The notes beneath the pieces are model-generated. The model had not been told where the DNA came from. It saw only the letters and a list, made by a program, of their open reading frames with translations, and ran no database searches. Made by a program: the position numbers and the translations under genes. Positions 10,790 through 20,724 of a DNA stretch of 40,000 bases are shown here, piece after piece. The stretch comes from Neoscytalidium dimidiatum (lineage: Eukaryota; Ascomycota; Dothideomycetes; Botryosphaeriales; Botryosphaeriaceae), in the NCBI GenBank assembly GCA_037367355.1, contig JAVSCG010000025.1, positions 1 through 40,000 on the forward strand, in the 5' to 3' direction. Every line of letters begins with the position of its first letter. Position 1 is the first letter of the stretch.

Positions 10790-11619
10790 GGTGAGCGAGA
10801 GAAATCAGAGGTGGCGCGCTGGACGAGTTGTGGTGCTGGATTGTGCAAGAGTGCGACGGCGAAAGTGGCGGAGAAAGTTCCCGAGTCGTGCTGCCCCGCT
10901 GACGTCAGTGCTCATAGCTCTCCATCACTGTTCGTGCAAAATCCGCTGGACGTATGCCCTCGATCATTGGGGCTTTCGCAGTCTCATTAGCGGTCCCTGA
11001 GTATACAGGTATGTTGGTCAGACCTCCACCTATCGAGCTAGAAACTACGATCACCGAAACGCAAGCCCGGCACAGTGGTCACCTCCTCCCGATCTGAAGA
11101 ATTACAAAAAGATAAATCATGAAAGGGGGGAAATTAGCTAGAATTCGTCCGTAAAAAAAAAAGATAAAATGAAACGAGTTTCTCTTATTCCAGCTAAGTT
11201 GCTAAATCACGGCCAACTTAGATAATACGCGAGTGCACTTTCTATGTATGATGCCGGCTTCAATATAGCTTACAGTCCTAACACTGTGTGTATGTGTGTG
11301 TTGGCGGGGACTTGAGCTCTAAGCGCTTGTAGAGATAGAAAATTGATGGGAAATATAGTTGATCTGTGATGTTACGGAGCATCACGTACGCGTACCGTAA
11401 TTTGGACCGGTGTTTTCAGGAACGCCCACGAAGGGAACCATGGGCTCTCGAGTTGAAAGTGGATCAAAGTCTAGGACTTTGACCTACCAAATGCTATATG
11501 AATGAGCACCTTGCACCTCTCTTACCGCACTTTTCACGATTTTGCGAGAAATTTCCTCCGTTGATCCGTACAAACTCGATACCGAGATCTACACAAGAGC
11601 CTGTCAACTCTCAACCAAA
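10790..11619. other. intergenic region, partly AT-rich
   Basis: Bidirectional upstream region between the FAD oxidoreductase (-) and the orphan gene (+). From about 11100 to 11400 it is AT-richer than its surroundings, with an A10 run near 11153-11162, several TTAGC/GCTAA words and a short GTGTGTATGTGTGTG stretch near 11286. No gene was seen; it might be an eroded repeat. Confidence 0.4.
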
Positions 11620-12840
11620 ATGTCTAGCGATACCATGGACTGCGAAGGCTGTCATCTCGACAGCTGCTATTCCACCTTTGTTCGCTATGACATGTCATAT
11701 TCGGACAATTTATGTCTCGACTGCACACACGCCTGCCTTGCTGGGAGCCTTGAAGATTACGAATCTACCTCGTTAGCATATGCCCAGGCCTGCTCCAGAT
11801 ATACCGATGATTATCTTGATAGCAGGATGTGCCCCTACTATCTCCCAACACCGAAGCCGCTGTCGCAAGGAGAATTGAAGCAGCTGCTGATTGTGTGGAT
11901 GCGCAAGAAAGAACTGGCACGAAGCATCAGGGGCGCGCGGTGTCGTTTGGCAAATGTGCAGTTGAAAGAAGATATGAAAAGAGCACTGGAGCAACAAAAC
12001 CACATCGCAGAGGAGAATGGAGAGGAAGAAATAGATAAGGCTTTCAGGGGTGAGGTAGTAGGAGTCGAAGAAGCAGGTGATCTCCGAAAAGAACTGGAGG
12101 TGGAAGGTTCAGGAATGCGCACGTCTCCGCAAACGCGCGAAGCGGAGAACGAACCCCACAGAAAAGAGGGCAGGAGAGTTACGTTCGCGCTCGGCGTTTT
12201 TGACCAGGACTGTATTCGGCGCAACGGCGAGTCGAGGATTCTCATGCGATCGAATCCCAAATGCTACCGCCCCGGGGTCTATAGCTGTAAGGAGTATCTG
12301 GACACCTCTGGGTACCTAGAGTATCCTGAAAATTTCTATCAAGGCAAGGCTCCTGCAAAGCGCGGAGGATACTGGCCGGAACGCACGCACACCTGGACTG
12401 CGGATCCCTCGACTTTTGTTACTCCGATGGTGACATTGACAAACGAATTTGGCGATAGTCAGACCCTCATACGAGCGACCCTGCCCGAGCAGAAGCGATT
12501 CCCGTTCTTGGTCGTTCAGGACAGCAAGACGAAACTTTTGCGCGTCGTGACCTCACCTCTTGTGCAAAACCACGTCGACCGCCATATTTTAATGAGAAAG
12601 CCCAGCTCCATCCAAGAGATGAGGCAGTACGCTACGGTCTTTAGAGATGATGTTGGGCTAGAGAGGTTGCTCTTCTGGAAAGATGGTGAATTGTGGATCG
12701 AGACAATTCGCACCATGAAGCTCCGCCGAGCGGTATGTAAGAGGGAAGTCATCTACCTCGAACCATGGCGCAAAAGTATAGAATTCGCGCGAAAATGGGA
12801 GGCGCTGAGGCATATTCGCAAGCGGTTAGCAAGCAAGTGA
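11620..12840 (+). CDS. hypothetical protein with N-terminal Cys cluster and RVxF motif
   Basis: Single exon, 406 aa from ATG 11620 (MSSDTMDCEGCHLDSCY); the frame extends to an ATG at 11542 but the downstream Met is better placed. The N-terminus has two Cys groups, DCEGCHLDSC and LCLDCTHAC, that could bind zinc. A charged, probably coiled segment follows (KELARSIRGARCRLANVQLK...). GRRVTFALGVF at about 12169-12201 contains RVTF, the canonical PP1 docking pattern. The C-terminal half is ordered-looking and Trp/Arg/Tyr-rich (KRGGYWPERTHTWTADPS). I do not recognise a family. Long single-exon coding with sensible composition supports a real gene. Confidence 0.6.
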   Translation: MSSDTMDCEGCHLDSCYSTFVRYDMSYSDNLCLDCTHACLAGSLEDYESTSLAYAQACSRYTDDYLDSRMCPYYLPTPKPLSQGELKQLLIVWMRKKELARSIRGARCRLANVQLKEDMKRALEQQNHIAEENGEEEIDKAFRGEVVGVEEAGDLRKELEVEGSGMRTSPQTREAENEPHRKEGRRVTFALGVFDQDCIRRNGESRILMRSNPKCYRPGVYSCKEYLDTSGYLEYPENFYQGKAPAKRGGYWPERTHTWTADPSTFVTPMVTLTNEFGDSQTLIRATLPEQKRFPFLVVQDSKTKLLRVVTSPLVQNHVDRHILMRKPSSIQEMRQYATVFRDDVGLERLLFWKDGELWIETIRTMKLRRAVCKREVIYLEPWRKSIEFARKWEALRHIRKRLASK

Positions 12841-12983
12841 TAAGAGTGACGTCCAGTATCAAAATGTGGAATGTAGCGCAAACAAGACTATCGTTTGCTT
12901 TTCATCTTACCTACCATAATGCCGTATCGCGCCAAAGAACGCCTGCCTAATGAGTGCCTGTCACAAAGCCTGTGGTATGGGCC

Positions 12984-13601
12984 TTAGTCGCTGTCTTCAC
13001 TCTTCGTCCTCCGACGGTCCTCGTCTTTCACTCGCTCAAGCTCCTCATCGGCTTCCTTTTTCATAGCATCGCGCAGCCTTTCTTCCTGTTTTCTCCAATG
13101 GCTGCCCTCCTCGTAATCCTCGCTGATGCCCAAGGCTTTCCTCAGCTTCTCGCTCTCCTCGATCTTAGCGGCGGCAAGCTCATGGACCTGGTGCTGCTTG
13201 AGATTGCGGGCCTTGGACTTGTCAAGGCGATCACTGGAAGAGTCGGCTTCTTTTAAGAGCTTTTTACGGAGAGCGTCGCATTGATCATCAATCTCATCCT
13301 CGTCCACACTACAAGAAGCCGGCGTTAGCATCACAGCTCCGGCCATGGACTCGCGGTACTTGACCCACCCTTCATCCTCTAGACGGTCACGCAGCTCAAA
13401 GACCTTAACTTCGATTTCGCGCTTGCGATCATGCTCGAGGATTTCCTTGTCGGGCTGGCGCTGGCGGTGCCTCTTGATTTGGTCGTAGTCCTTGGTGTAG
13501 GGCGCGGCTTGGTCGCGCGGCTTAAGGAGCGAGAGGTTGCGCTGAACGTAGCCCGAAGTGCCGCTGCCGCGGGGCGTGCTGAGGCCTACGTTGGAGGACA
13601 T
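12984..13601 (-). CDS. CWC21: Cwc21 spliceosome component (SRm300/SRRM2 family)
   Basis: Two exons, 13601-13369 and 13308-12984, joined across a 60-nt intron with a GCTAACG branch, give 185 aa. The N-terminus [20 protein letters not shown] is the near-invariant start of Cwc21, followed by [13 protein letters not shown]. The cwf21 domain spans the splice ([20 protein letters not shown]). The intron is a multiple of three, so the unspliced frame stays open, but the 20 extra codons would interrupt the domain. A Lys/Glu-rich helical tail ends in [10 protein letters not shown]. Cwc21 sits in the activated spliceosome near Prp8 and Snu114. Divergent from CDC123, with 189 bp between the two ATGs. 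Confidence 0.93.
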   Translation of the reverse strand: MSSNVGLSTPRGSGTSGYVQRNLSLLKPRDQAAPYTKDYDQIKRHRQRQPDKEILEHDRKREIEVKVFELRDRLEDEGWVKYRESMAGAVMLTPASCSVDEDEIDDQCDALRKKLLKEADSSSDRLDKSKARNLKQHQVHELAAAKIEESEKLRKALGISEDYEEGSHWRKQEERLRDAMKKEADEELERVKDEDRRRTKSEDSD

Positions 13602-13790
13602 GGTGTTGTCGGGCTCCTGGTGGATGTCGGGGTTGTGAGATATCGTGAAGACAGTAGGACGGTGGGAACGATGATGGCCCTGTCGCGCTCCGCGTGCACG
13701 AGTCATTTTGCCCCGCGATGACGCGCCGCGCTTCAAATGTGCTTCCGCGCGACACACTTCTTTGCCCAACTTTTCTCTCGTACAACAGAT
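13602..13790. promoter_or_regulatory. shared divergent promoter of CWC21 and CDC123
   Basis: Only 189 bp separate the two start codons, so promoter elements and both 5' UTRs must share this stretch. No specific factor site was identified. The upstream part of the CWC21 frame is open here but is 5' UTR. Confidence 0.6.
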
Positions 13791-15170
13791 ATGGTCGACA
13801 TCGAGCAACCGTCCCAGGCTACGGGCCAGGCGCCGTTGACGCGGCTTCCGTTCCCTCCTGTTACGAAGCAGCATATTCTCAACTGCTCCTTCCATGCCTG
13901 GCATCCCAGGTAAGCCTGCCGCGCCCCGCAATAGTTCTTTTGTTGATTGCTTTGCCTCTTCTGCAGATATCGCAAGATTACACCGAAAGCCCGTCTAATC
14001 CCACTCTCACGACCCTTTCTCAACTATTTACGCGCCGACGGCATAGTACTTCCACCAGACGACGAAGCCTCCCGCCGCGACTGGTCCGACGATGACAGTG
14101 GAATCTTCTCCTCCACGGAAAATCCGGACGAAGATGAAGACAACGACGACCCTTCTAGGGAATGGTCAGACATTCATAACGCCATAAGGGACACTATCGC
14201 CGAGCTTGGTGGCAGGGTGTGTCCCAAGCTAAATTGGTCCGCCCCGAAGGACGCCACATGGATCAACGCAACGAACACCATGGACTGTCGAAGCCCGGGC
14301 GACATATATATGATGTTGAAGAGCTCTGACTTCGTCACGCACGATCTCGAACAGGCCTTCGCCGACACGGAAGAAGAACCAGAGAACACAACGTTGCCCG
14401 ACGTCGCCTACCATCTCGTCCTGCGCAAGTTCTTCATGATAAATCCCTCGGTCGAGTTCCGCTGCTTCGTCAGGAACCGACGCTTGCTTGCGATAACGCA
14501 GCGGGATCCAAACCATTATGAATTTTTGGCTCCGATGGTTGGACAGCTACGCTCTGTTATCCAATCATTCTTCGACGAGAACTTGCGAGACAGCTTTCCC
14601 GACCCCAACTTTGCATTCGACGTCTACATACCTCCAAAGTATGACAAAGTGTGGCTCATAGACATTAATCCCTGGGCTCAACGAACCGACCCATTACTCT
14701 TCAGCTGGTTGGAACTCTTAACTATGGATGGGCCTGAGGAGTTCGAGGAGAAGATGCGAATGGAAAAGGAGGAAGAAGAAAAAGAGGGATTTGTTCGGTT
14801 GGAACTCCGACCAGCAAATTCTTCGCAAACTCTCACACTACAAACCTCAGCATCGAAGCCGGCTGAGGATGACGAAGATTCGGACGCCAAAACCGAGACC
14901 CCGGACTCTGACGATGAGGCAGATGAAGAAATCTGGATACCTGAACTCCGCCTTGTCAAAAAGGATGATCCAGAGGCCTACTCTTTCGCTTCACCAGCCT
15001 ATAGCGCTCACAAGCTGCCCAAGGATGTTGTGGATGCTAGCCAAGCTGGTGAAGGAGGGATGCGCGAATTCGCAGAAAAATGGAAGGAAATCCTGGCGAG
15101 AGAGCAGGAAGCTGATGCGAATCATTCGAGCTCTTCTTCTTCCCATGATGACGATGATGATGATGCATAA
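13791..15170 (+). CDS. CDC123: Cdc123/D123, translation factor eIF2 assembly chaperone
   Basis: Exons 13791-13909 and 13967-15170 around a 57-nt intron (GTAAGC...CTGCAG) give 440 aa. The start reads MVDIEQPSQ, then [11 protein letters not shown] joins [13 protein letters not shown] across the splice, as in the family. ATP-grasp-like D123 landmarks follow: [40 protein letters not shown] (split by me for length), and VWLIDINPW. These correspond to the ATP/Mg pocket. An acidic linker (about 300-340), IWIPELRLV, and a Ser/Asp-rich tail close the protein. Cdc123 promotes assembly of eIF2 alpha and beta onto gamma and is essential in yeast. Frame is intact. Confidence 0.95.
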
Positions 15171-15366
15171 AGTTAACTGGCTACAATATAATCAGGTGCT
15201 TTATTGCAATCGCTATGTTCAATGTGATGTTGGCTGACACTCGTAGCGTTGCAGCTGCCTAGCTGTCTTGAGATGGTCTTACGTACAAACTCAACAATTT
15301 TCGAAGTTAACACGCTTTCTCGGCTGCATCGATCAGTCAGTGCTTAGAATGGTAGCCCTTCTCTCG
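15171..15366. other. short convergent 3' intergenic region
   Basis: About 196 bp between the ends of CDC123 (+) and the cupin gene (-). It must hold both polyadenylation regions. No other feature was seen. Confidence 0.4.
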
Positions 15367-16133
15367 CTACAAAGATATCTTTGCAGGGGCAATAAATCTT
15401 GCAATCCCTCCAAATATGAACGTGAACTAACTAACAGTCAGCAGCGTTCTTGAATAATCACAATTCTACTTACGGCTTCATCCACGATTCCGAGATTTCC
15501 TGGCAGTGCGGCGTACGTATCTCCATCATGATATGCCCTCATAAAATGCCAGAATCCAGGGAAACTGCCTGTGGACAATATATCATTGAAGAATCTGTGC
15601 CGGATGAGCGGGTAAGGGTCTCGTCTTCTGATGGTTAAGAACTGCGATTGGACTTACTCTGCCTTGTACAAGCCAGCCGGCTCAGCTCGCTCCGTGAGCA
15701 CCAAACGCTCACCTTCAAAGCCTTTCATGCTATGCGTATGCCGAGCTGGAATGTACAGTGTGGGGTCACCTGCGTGGACTATGCGTGATTTGCCATCGAG
15801 AGTTATTTCCGCTCTTCCCTCGAGAACGGTAATGTATTCCGAGTGATTCTGTGTCGAGTCAGTTCCTAGAAATTGCTGCCGGGAAAGGCAGAACTAGTAC
15901 CAACCTTGTGCCAATGGGGTGGGACATGGAAGACCCACGAACCCGGCCGGTGCTCGCATACATTCTGTATCGTCACCCGCTCAACAGAATCTTCGGGCTT
16001 TGAGTGGTCGATGATGACTTCCAACCGAGCATCCTGATAATAGGATCAGTATTGTTTTCGCCTAGCGTTGCAGAAATAGAAATGTGTCAACCTTCCCCAT
16101 CGCAATGGTTTTCATGACCTCGCAGGAACTCAT
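15367..16133 (-). CDS. cupin-domain protein with hydrophobic C-terminus, five exons
   Basis: Exons 16133-16092, 16033-15905, 15848-15658, 15594-15474 and 15426-15367 give 180 aa. Cupin motif 1 is HWHKNHSEYITVLEG (HxHx4Ex6G), followed by motif 2 GDPTLYIPARHTHS, so a single metal-binding cupin barrel is expected. The C-terminus FTFIFGGIARFIAPA is hydrophobic and may associate with a membrane. Every exon junction keeps frame. The third intron can end at either of two AGs: 63 nt (giving KAEFFNDIL, preferred because of its normal length) or 30 nt (start of exon at 15627, 11 extra residues, unusually short). The last acceptor is one of two tandem TTAGs; the second gives the family-like tail. Enzymatic role unknown. 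Confidence 0.75.
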
Positions 16134-16899
16134 GATGACGGTGAACTTAATTCTCGTGGGCAGATTGGGCTTTGAGGTTCAGCATCTTCGATCTTCACAC
16201 ATATATGTACAGTAGACGGAGTTAGTGATAATCGCCCGAGCGCCGAAGGACGAGACTAGGCCAAGGCGAGCATCGTATCCAAAACTGGTCGGACTACGGA
16301 AAACCCGAGCCCCCGCGGCGGTAAGGTACGGGCCAAGTCGGCAGAAGTGGCCACATATAAATTGTCTTTACAGGTCAGCCGACGCGGTTACATCAAATTT
16401 GTGAGATTCAGGTAGATCAGTCTGTAGCTCTTGTCTAATTAGACGTAGGAATCTTTGGATTAGCTGTAAAAAGCTAAACAACATCAAGGCGTTAGCGCTA
16501 AACTAAGTTAAGCTATAGGTAAACTACGGCCCGTTAATTAGCTTCCGGGGAGTCCACATCAGCTTAATTTCGACCTACAGATTAAATTTCATCACATCAT
16601 TTGACGCCACGCTCTGCTGAATTTACTAATGCCGAGTTAGGTGCGGCCGATAGTCAGACTACTCAAAGTGGCCCATATGAAGTCTACATAATGAACAGCA
16701 ATAAGCACTCCCCAAGCTCTTCTTAGTCACTAACAGCAATGTTGTCTTTGTGTGTGTGTGTGTGTGTATGTGTGTGTGTGTGTGTGTGTGAATGAAAGGC
16801 CATAAGGCCGATGCAGAATGCAACTTGCATGATTTAGTCCTCTGCTATCAAGTTGTCCGAGAGTGCCTGTTCCCCCATTTCCCACTGTCTATTAGTCAT
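16134..16899. other. AT-rich intergenic region with TG microsatellite
   Basis: Upstream region of the cupin gene and 3' flank of the dihydropyrimidinase gene. From about 16430 to 16640 it is AT-rich with many TTAG/CTAA/TTAA words and the palindrome TTAGCGCTAA near 16493, possibly an eroded repeat. No gene was seen. Confidence 0.45.
16749..16790. repeat. (TG)n microsatellite
   Basis: About 42 bases of TG dinucleotide repeat interrupted once by an A (TGTATG). It can form Z-DNA and is likely variable in length between isolates. Confidence 0.95.
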
Positions 16900-18736
16900 T
16901 TATAAAGCTTCAACGTCCCATTCTTCGGCAGACCTGCTCTGCGCCAAACTGCTTGCGTCTCTCTTGAGGAATTGCCCATACCCCTTCTCACCCAGCAATC
17001 CGCCTCCATCTCGATCCCAAACGATCTTGCCCCTCAAAATCGTGTAGCGCGGCCAGTTCTCGAAGTGCCGCCCCTCGTACGGCGTGTAATCGACAGCGTG
17101 GTGCAGCATCTCGTTCCTCAACCGAAACCCGGCCATCGCACCGTCCGGATACCAAACCGCAACGTCCGCGTCGCTGACCCCCGGCACCAGCGCCCCCTTC
17201 CTCGGCCACAGCCCGTACAGCTTCGCCGGATCCGCCGCGGTGACCTGCACGAACCTGCGCACGTCCAGCCTCGCCGCGCCCAGCACCAGCGGCAGCCGCG
17301 TCTCGATGCCGGGGATCCCGTTCGGGATGGCGCGGAACCTGCCCAGCGGGAACTCGTCGCTGACGACGCTCTTCTTCCCGTTGGCGGCGTCGTCGAAGGA
17401 GAACGGGCAGTGGTCGGAGCTCAGCACCGTGAAGGTCCCGTCGCGCAGCCCCTCCCAGATGGCGTCGTGGTCCTCTGGGCCGTCGCGGGGCGGCGGCGCG
17501 CAGACGCACTTGGCCCCCTCGAAGCCGGGCCGGTCGAGGTCCTTGCGCGTCAGGAAGAGGTACTGCGGGCACGTCTCGGCGAAGACGGGGAGTCGCTGGC
17601 GCGGGCTTCGCGGACGTGCTGCGTCGCGACGGGAACGACGTGCACGATGAGGATGGGCGAGTCGACGAGCGATGAGAGGCCGATGGCGCGGTAGGTGGCC
17701 TCGTATTCGGCCACCGGCGGGTGCGCGGTGGCGTGGTATCTGGGCGCGAGCAGGGCGCGCTCTTCCAGCTTCTTCGTTACCCAGTCAATGACATGACCGT
17801 TCTCCGCGTGGATCATGGTCGTAATGTGCTGTCGGCGCGCTTCGAGAAGGACGTCGAGGATCTGGCCGTCGTGGAGTTGCAAGGCTTCGTAGGTCATGTA
17901 GATCTTGAGGGAGGATATGCCTTCAGCGCGGAGGGTGGAAAATTCGCTGAGGGCAGTGGGCCCGGGGTTTGCAACGAGAAGATGGAAGGAGTAGTCGCAG
18001 TAGCAGTTTCCTTGGGCCTTGGCGTGAGTTGCTTTCAGGATATGAAGAAGAGAGTCCTCAGTCTTGCGTTGCGGCGCGAAAGTAATCATCGTGGTTGTGC
18101 CGCCTGCGGTTGCTGAACGACTACCTGCCAATATATCAGCAATCAAATCTAGCACGAGGTCGGATGCAGAATATGGTGATGGAATGCCCGTGGTAAATGC
18201 AGCTATTGTAATTATCCAGACGTAATTGCCACTGTTTTGACTGATAGCATACGTCCGGACGATCTCTCCAGCTGCATGAGTGCACCATTGCTTGCCCTTA
18301 AGAAGCCTTAGCGGCCGAGCGTGTCGGTCTACAGGGTTGAAATTTGGTGATAAAGTCACGAGAGTCCTCAAAAGCGGGTAAAGTGGTGCACCAATAGGCC
18401 ATCTCAGTAAGTCCTCAATGCCATGACCTACCCGTCTCATATGTGTCCGCGGTTGACCCATTGCCGAACAATGGCGGTTCCTCTAGATGCACGTGGGCAT
18501 CAACACCACCTGGTGTCCTGATTAGCTGCAATCACGCTCTCTGACCTCCCATAGTGCTCACCAGGCATCACAAACCCCCCTTCCGCATCGATAATTCTTG
18601 TAGCCTTTGCGCCTTGAAGCTCCCCCCTTGGCCGCACAGCCGCTACCTTTTCGTTGTTGACGGCAATATCAAAATTCCCATGCTCTCCGTCCGTTACTAG
18701 CACTCCATTGATAATGAGGAGGTCATAATCGGCCAT
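16900..18736 (-). CDS. PYD2: dihydropyrimidinase/hydantoinase (PYD2-like), one frame break
   Basis: Exons 18736-18562, 18509-18432 and 18124-16900. The long second intron (307 nt) is open in frame, but TADTYETG joins SRSATAGGTTTMI as the family requires. Metal and active-site landmarks of cyclic amidohydrolases are present: GGVDAHVHLEEP (HxH), SSLKIYMTY (carboxylated Lys), TTMIHAENGHVIDW (His), ILIVHVV (His) and LSSDHCPFSFDD (Asp). The protein would open the ring of dihydrouracil/dihydrothymine or hydantoins to N-carbamoyl amino acids. Near 17594-17598 one base is missing: ATQHVREARA must continue as RLPVFAETCPQYLF in another frame. Adding one base gives exactly 493 codons. It is divergent from an M20 carbamoylase, the next step of the pathway. 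Allantoinase is less likely given the HLEEP signature and neighbour. Confidence 0.85.
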
Positions 18737-19074
18737 AGCTTCCGTACCATGCTCTACCTGTTGCCCGTCTACCTGTACAAACGCGAGAGAGGAAAGAGGG
18801 GCAAAGCTGTGACATGGGATAAGCCAACATGGCCCATTGATATACGCCCCGAGACAGGCGGGAAGCCCGACGGCGGAAGAAGGGGGGAATAAGCTCGCCA
18901 GCCCTGCCGTCTTATCAATCGGCTTATCACCACGCTGCCCGATCGGACGACCCTACTACCCCGCAGCCCGCCGACTTACCCAAGACGGCAAGTAGCCGGA
19001 CCATGTTTATTGTCAACTCACCCCAAGTAAATCTCAAGTGCCCCAAACACCAGAGGAGCTGATCACCGTCCACC
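18737..19074. promoter_or_regulatory. shared divergent promoter of the PYD2-like and PYD3-like genes, with GATA sites
   Basis: 338 bp between two start codons. It contains GATAAG at 18818-18823 and CTTATC (GATAAG on the minus strand) at 18911-18916 and 18923-18928, the last two only 12 bp apart. AreA/Nit2-type GATA activators bind HGATAR sites and turn on nitrogen-scavenging genes, which suits the predicted enzymes. Binding is an inference from the motif. Confidence 0.55.
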
Positions 19075-20430
19075 ATGACGGACCTCCGCATCAACGGCGC
19101 CCGCCTCAACGACACGCTCCACCGCACCTGCAGCGACTGGGGCGCCATCGCCTCGTCAACGGGCATGCGGCGCCTGGCGCTCGGCCGCGAAGACAAGAGC
19201 GCGCGCGACTGGCTGGTCGAGGAGTGCAAGGCGCTCGGGTGCACCGTCAAGGTCGACCGGATGGGCAACATCTTCGCCGTGCGGCCGGGCTCCTCCTCCT
19301 CCTCCTCTTCTGGCGGCGTCCAGCGGAAGCCGATCGCCATGGGCTCGCACCTGGACACGCAGCCGGCGGGTGGGCGGTACGACGGCATCCTGGGCGTGCA
19401 GGCCGCGCTGGAGGTGCTGCGGACGCTGGACGAGGGCGGCGTGCGCACGCGCTGCCCCGTCGCGCTGGTGGACTGGACGAACGAGGAGGGCGCGAGGTTC
19501 CCCGGCGCGATGATGGCGTCGGGCGTGTGGAGCGGGAGGAGCAGCGCCGGCCTGGAGGACTGCTGGGCCGTCGAGGATGCCGAGGGCGTGAGTGTGAGGA
19601 CGGCGTTGGAGTCGATTGGGTATCTCGGGGAGACGCCGTGTGATTACAGGGAGAACGGCCTGGAGGCGCATTTCGAGCTGCATATTGAGCAGGGTCCGCT
19701 TCTGGAGCGCGCGGGAAAGAGCGTTGGCGTGGTCACCGCCGTGCAGGGGATGAAGTGGTTTAGGGTCAGGGTGAGCGGCGTGGAGGGACATTCTGGTATG
19801 CTTTCGATCAATCCCCCCCCCCTTTTTTTTCCCTTGCAATACCTTCTGACGGACGTAGGAACCACGCCCATGGCAGATCGAGCTGATGCTCTTGTCACAG
19901 CTTCCCGTCTCATATCTTCAGTACGGGATGCTGCGGTAGAAACTGGCCTCGGCGTGGCAACTGTCGGCGTAATCCACAGCGATACCTCCAGCCAGGCTAC
20001 CATCCCATCTGGAGTGGACTTCATCATCGATGTTCGTTGCTCCACCGATCAGATGGTCTCCGATCTTGAGGCCGAAATATTCAGACGCTTTGACAAAATT
20101 GTCGCTGAGGAGTCAAATGGCACAGCGTACACGGTCCAGCGCACCTGGGGTCTCCCAGAATCGAAGTTTCATCCAGATTGTATTACTGCCGTGCGGGAAG
20201 CTGCTGTGCGAGTGGCTGGGGAGGAACAGACAATGGATATGAAGTCCAAAGCTGGCCACGATAGTGCCTGGACCTCACGCGTTGTCCCCACGAGCATGAT
20301 ATTTGTACCTTCGAAGGATGGCATATCCCACAGTCCTAACGAGTACACAAGCCCCGAACACTGCACTCTTGGAGCCCAGGTGCTATTAAACGCGGTGTTA
20401 GCCTACGATGCTTCGCTGGCCCAGAAATAA
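19075..20430 (+). CDS. PYD3: M20-family N-carbamoyl-amino-acid amidohydrolase/beta-ureidopropionase (PYD3-like)
   Basis: Exons 19075-19795 and 19859-20430, joined over a 63-nt intron (GTATGC...GACGTAG, CTGAC branch), give 430 aa; the splice restores EGHSGTTPMADRADAL. Unspliced, the frame stays open because the intron is 63 nt. Di-zinc site residues are visible: GSHLDTQPAGGRYDG (His, Asp), DWTNEEGARF (Glu pair), HIEQGPLLE (His) and GISHSPNEYT (His). AGHDSAW matches the carbamoylase substrate site. This is the fold of Lachancea kluyveri Pyd3, which hydrolyses N-carbamoyl-beta-alanine to beta-alanine, ammonia and carbon dioxide. Allantoate amidohydrolase and L-carbamoylase share the fold and remain possible. 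Head-to-head placement with a dihydropyrimidinase supports the Pyd3 reading. A Ser run (about 75-81) follows GC-rich codons. Confidence 0.87.
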   Translation: MTDLRINGARLNDTLHRTCSDWGAIASSTGMRRLALGREDKSARDWLVEECKALGCTVKVDRMGNIFAVRPGSSSSSSSGGVQRKPIAMGSHLDTQPAGGRYDGILGVQAALEVLRTLDEGGVRTRCPVALVDWTNEEGARFPGAMMASGVWSGRSSAGLEDCWAVEDAEGVSVRTALESIGYLGETPCDYRENGLEAHFELHIEQGPLLERAGKSVGVVTAVQGMKWFRVRVSGVEGHSGMLSINPPPLFFPLQYLLTDVGTTPMADRADALVTASRLISSVRDAAVETGLGVATVGVIHSDTSSQATIPSGVDFIIDVRCSTDQMVSDLEAEIFRRFDKIVAEESNGTAYTVQRTWGLPESKFHPDCITAVREAAVRVAGEEQTMDMKSKAGHDSAWTSRVVPTSMIFVPSKDGISHSPNEYTSPEHCTLGAQVLLNAVLAYDASLAQK

Positions 20431-20724
20431 ATGTTGCTGAGTTTGGGCGACGAACTTTACTCTGTGCTGATCGAAAGAAATCAGCCATCCATGTACAGTA
20501 CAATCACGGCTGCCGCCTGACACGATATACTGCGAGGAGACGGAGACATTCATTGAGCGCAGCAAGCCTATCACGCATTATTGGAAGAATTCACAAGGGC
20601 AAGCGTTAAAACACGCAAGAGCACGAAAGTGTATTTGTACACGTGGTATGTATATATATAGACAGAGAAGAGGGAGATAGCGATATCGGCCTATTTTCTC
20701 AAAGGTCAATAGACGATCTTGGAA
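20431..20724. other. convergent 3' intergenic region
   Basis: 294 bp between the ends of the PYD3-like gene (+) and the FMN dehydrogenase (-). It includes a short TATATATATA stretch near 20650. No gene was seen. Confidence 0.4.

Noticed and set aside
16749..16790. TG repeat as a telomere-like or CRISPR-like array
   Set aside because: It is a plain dinucleotide microsatellite without spacers or telomeric units.
16972..17694. Plus-strand ORF (240 codons) opposite the dihydropyrimidinase
   Set aside because: Pro/Arg/His-rich antisense shadow; the minus strand carries the active-site motifs.
19156..19839. Minus-strand ORF (227 codons) inside the PYD3-like gene
   Set aside because: GC-rich antisense shadow of a well-supported M20 enzyme.
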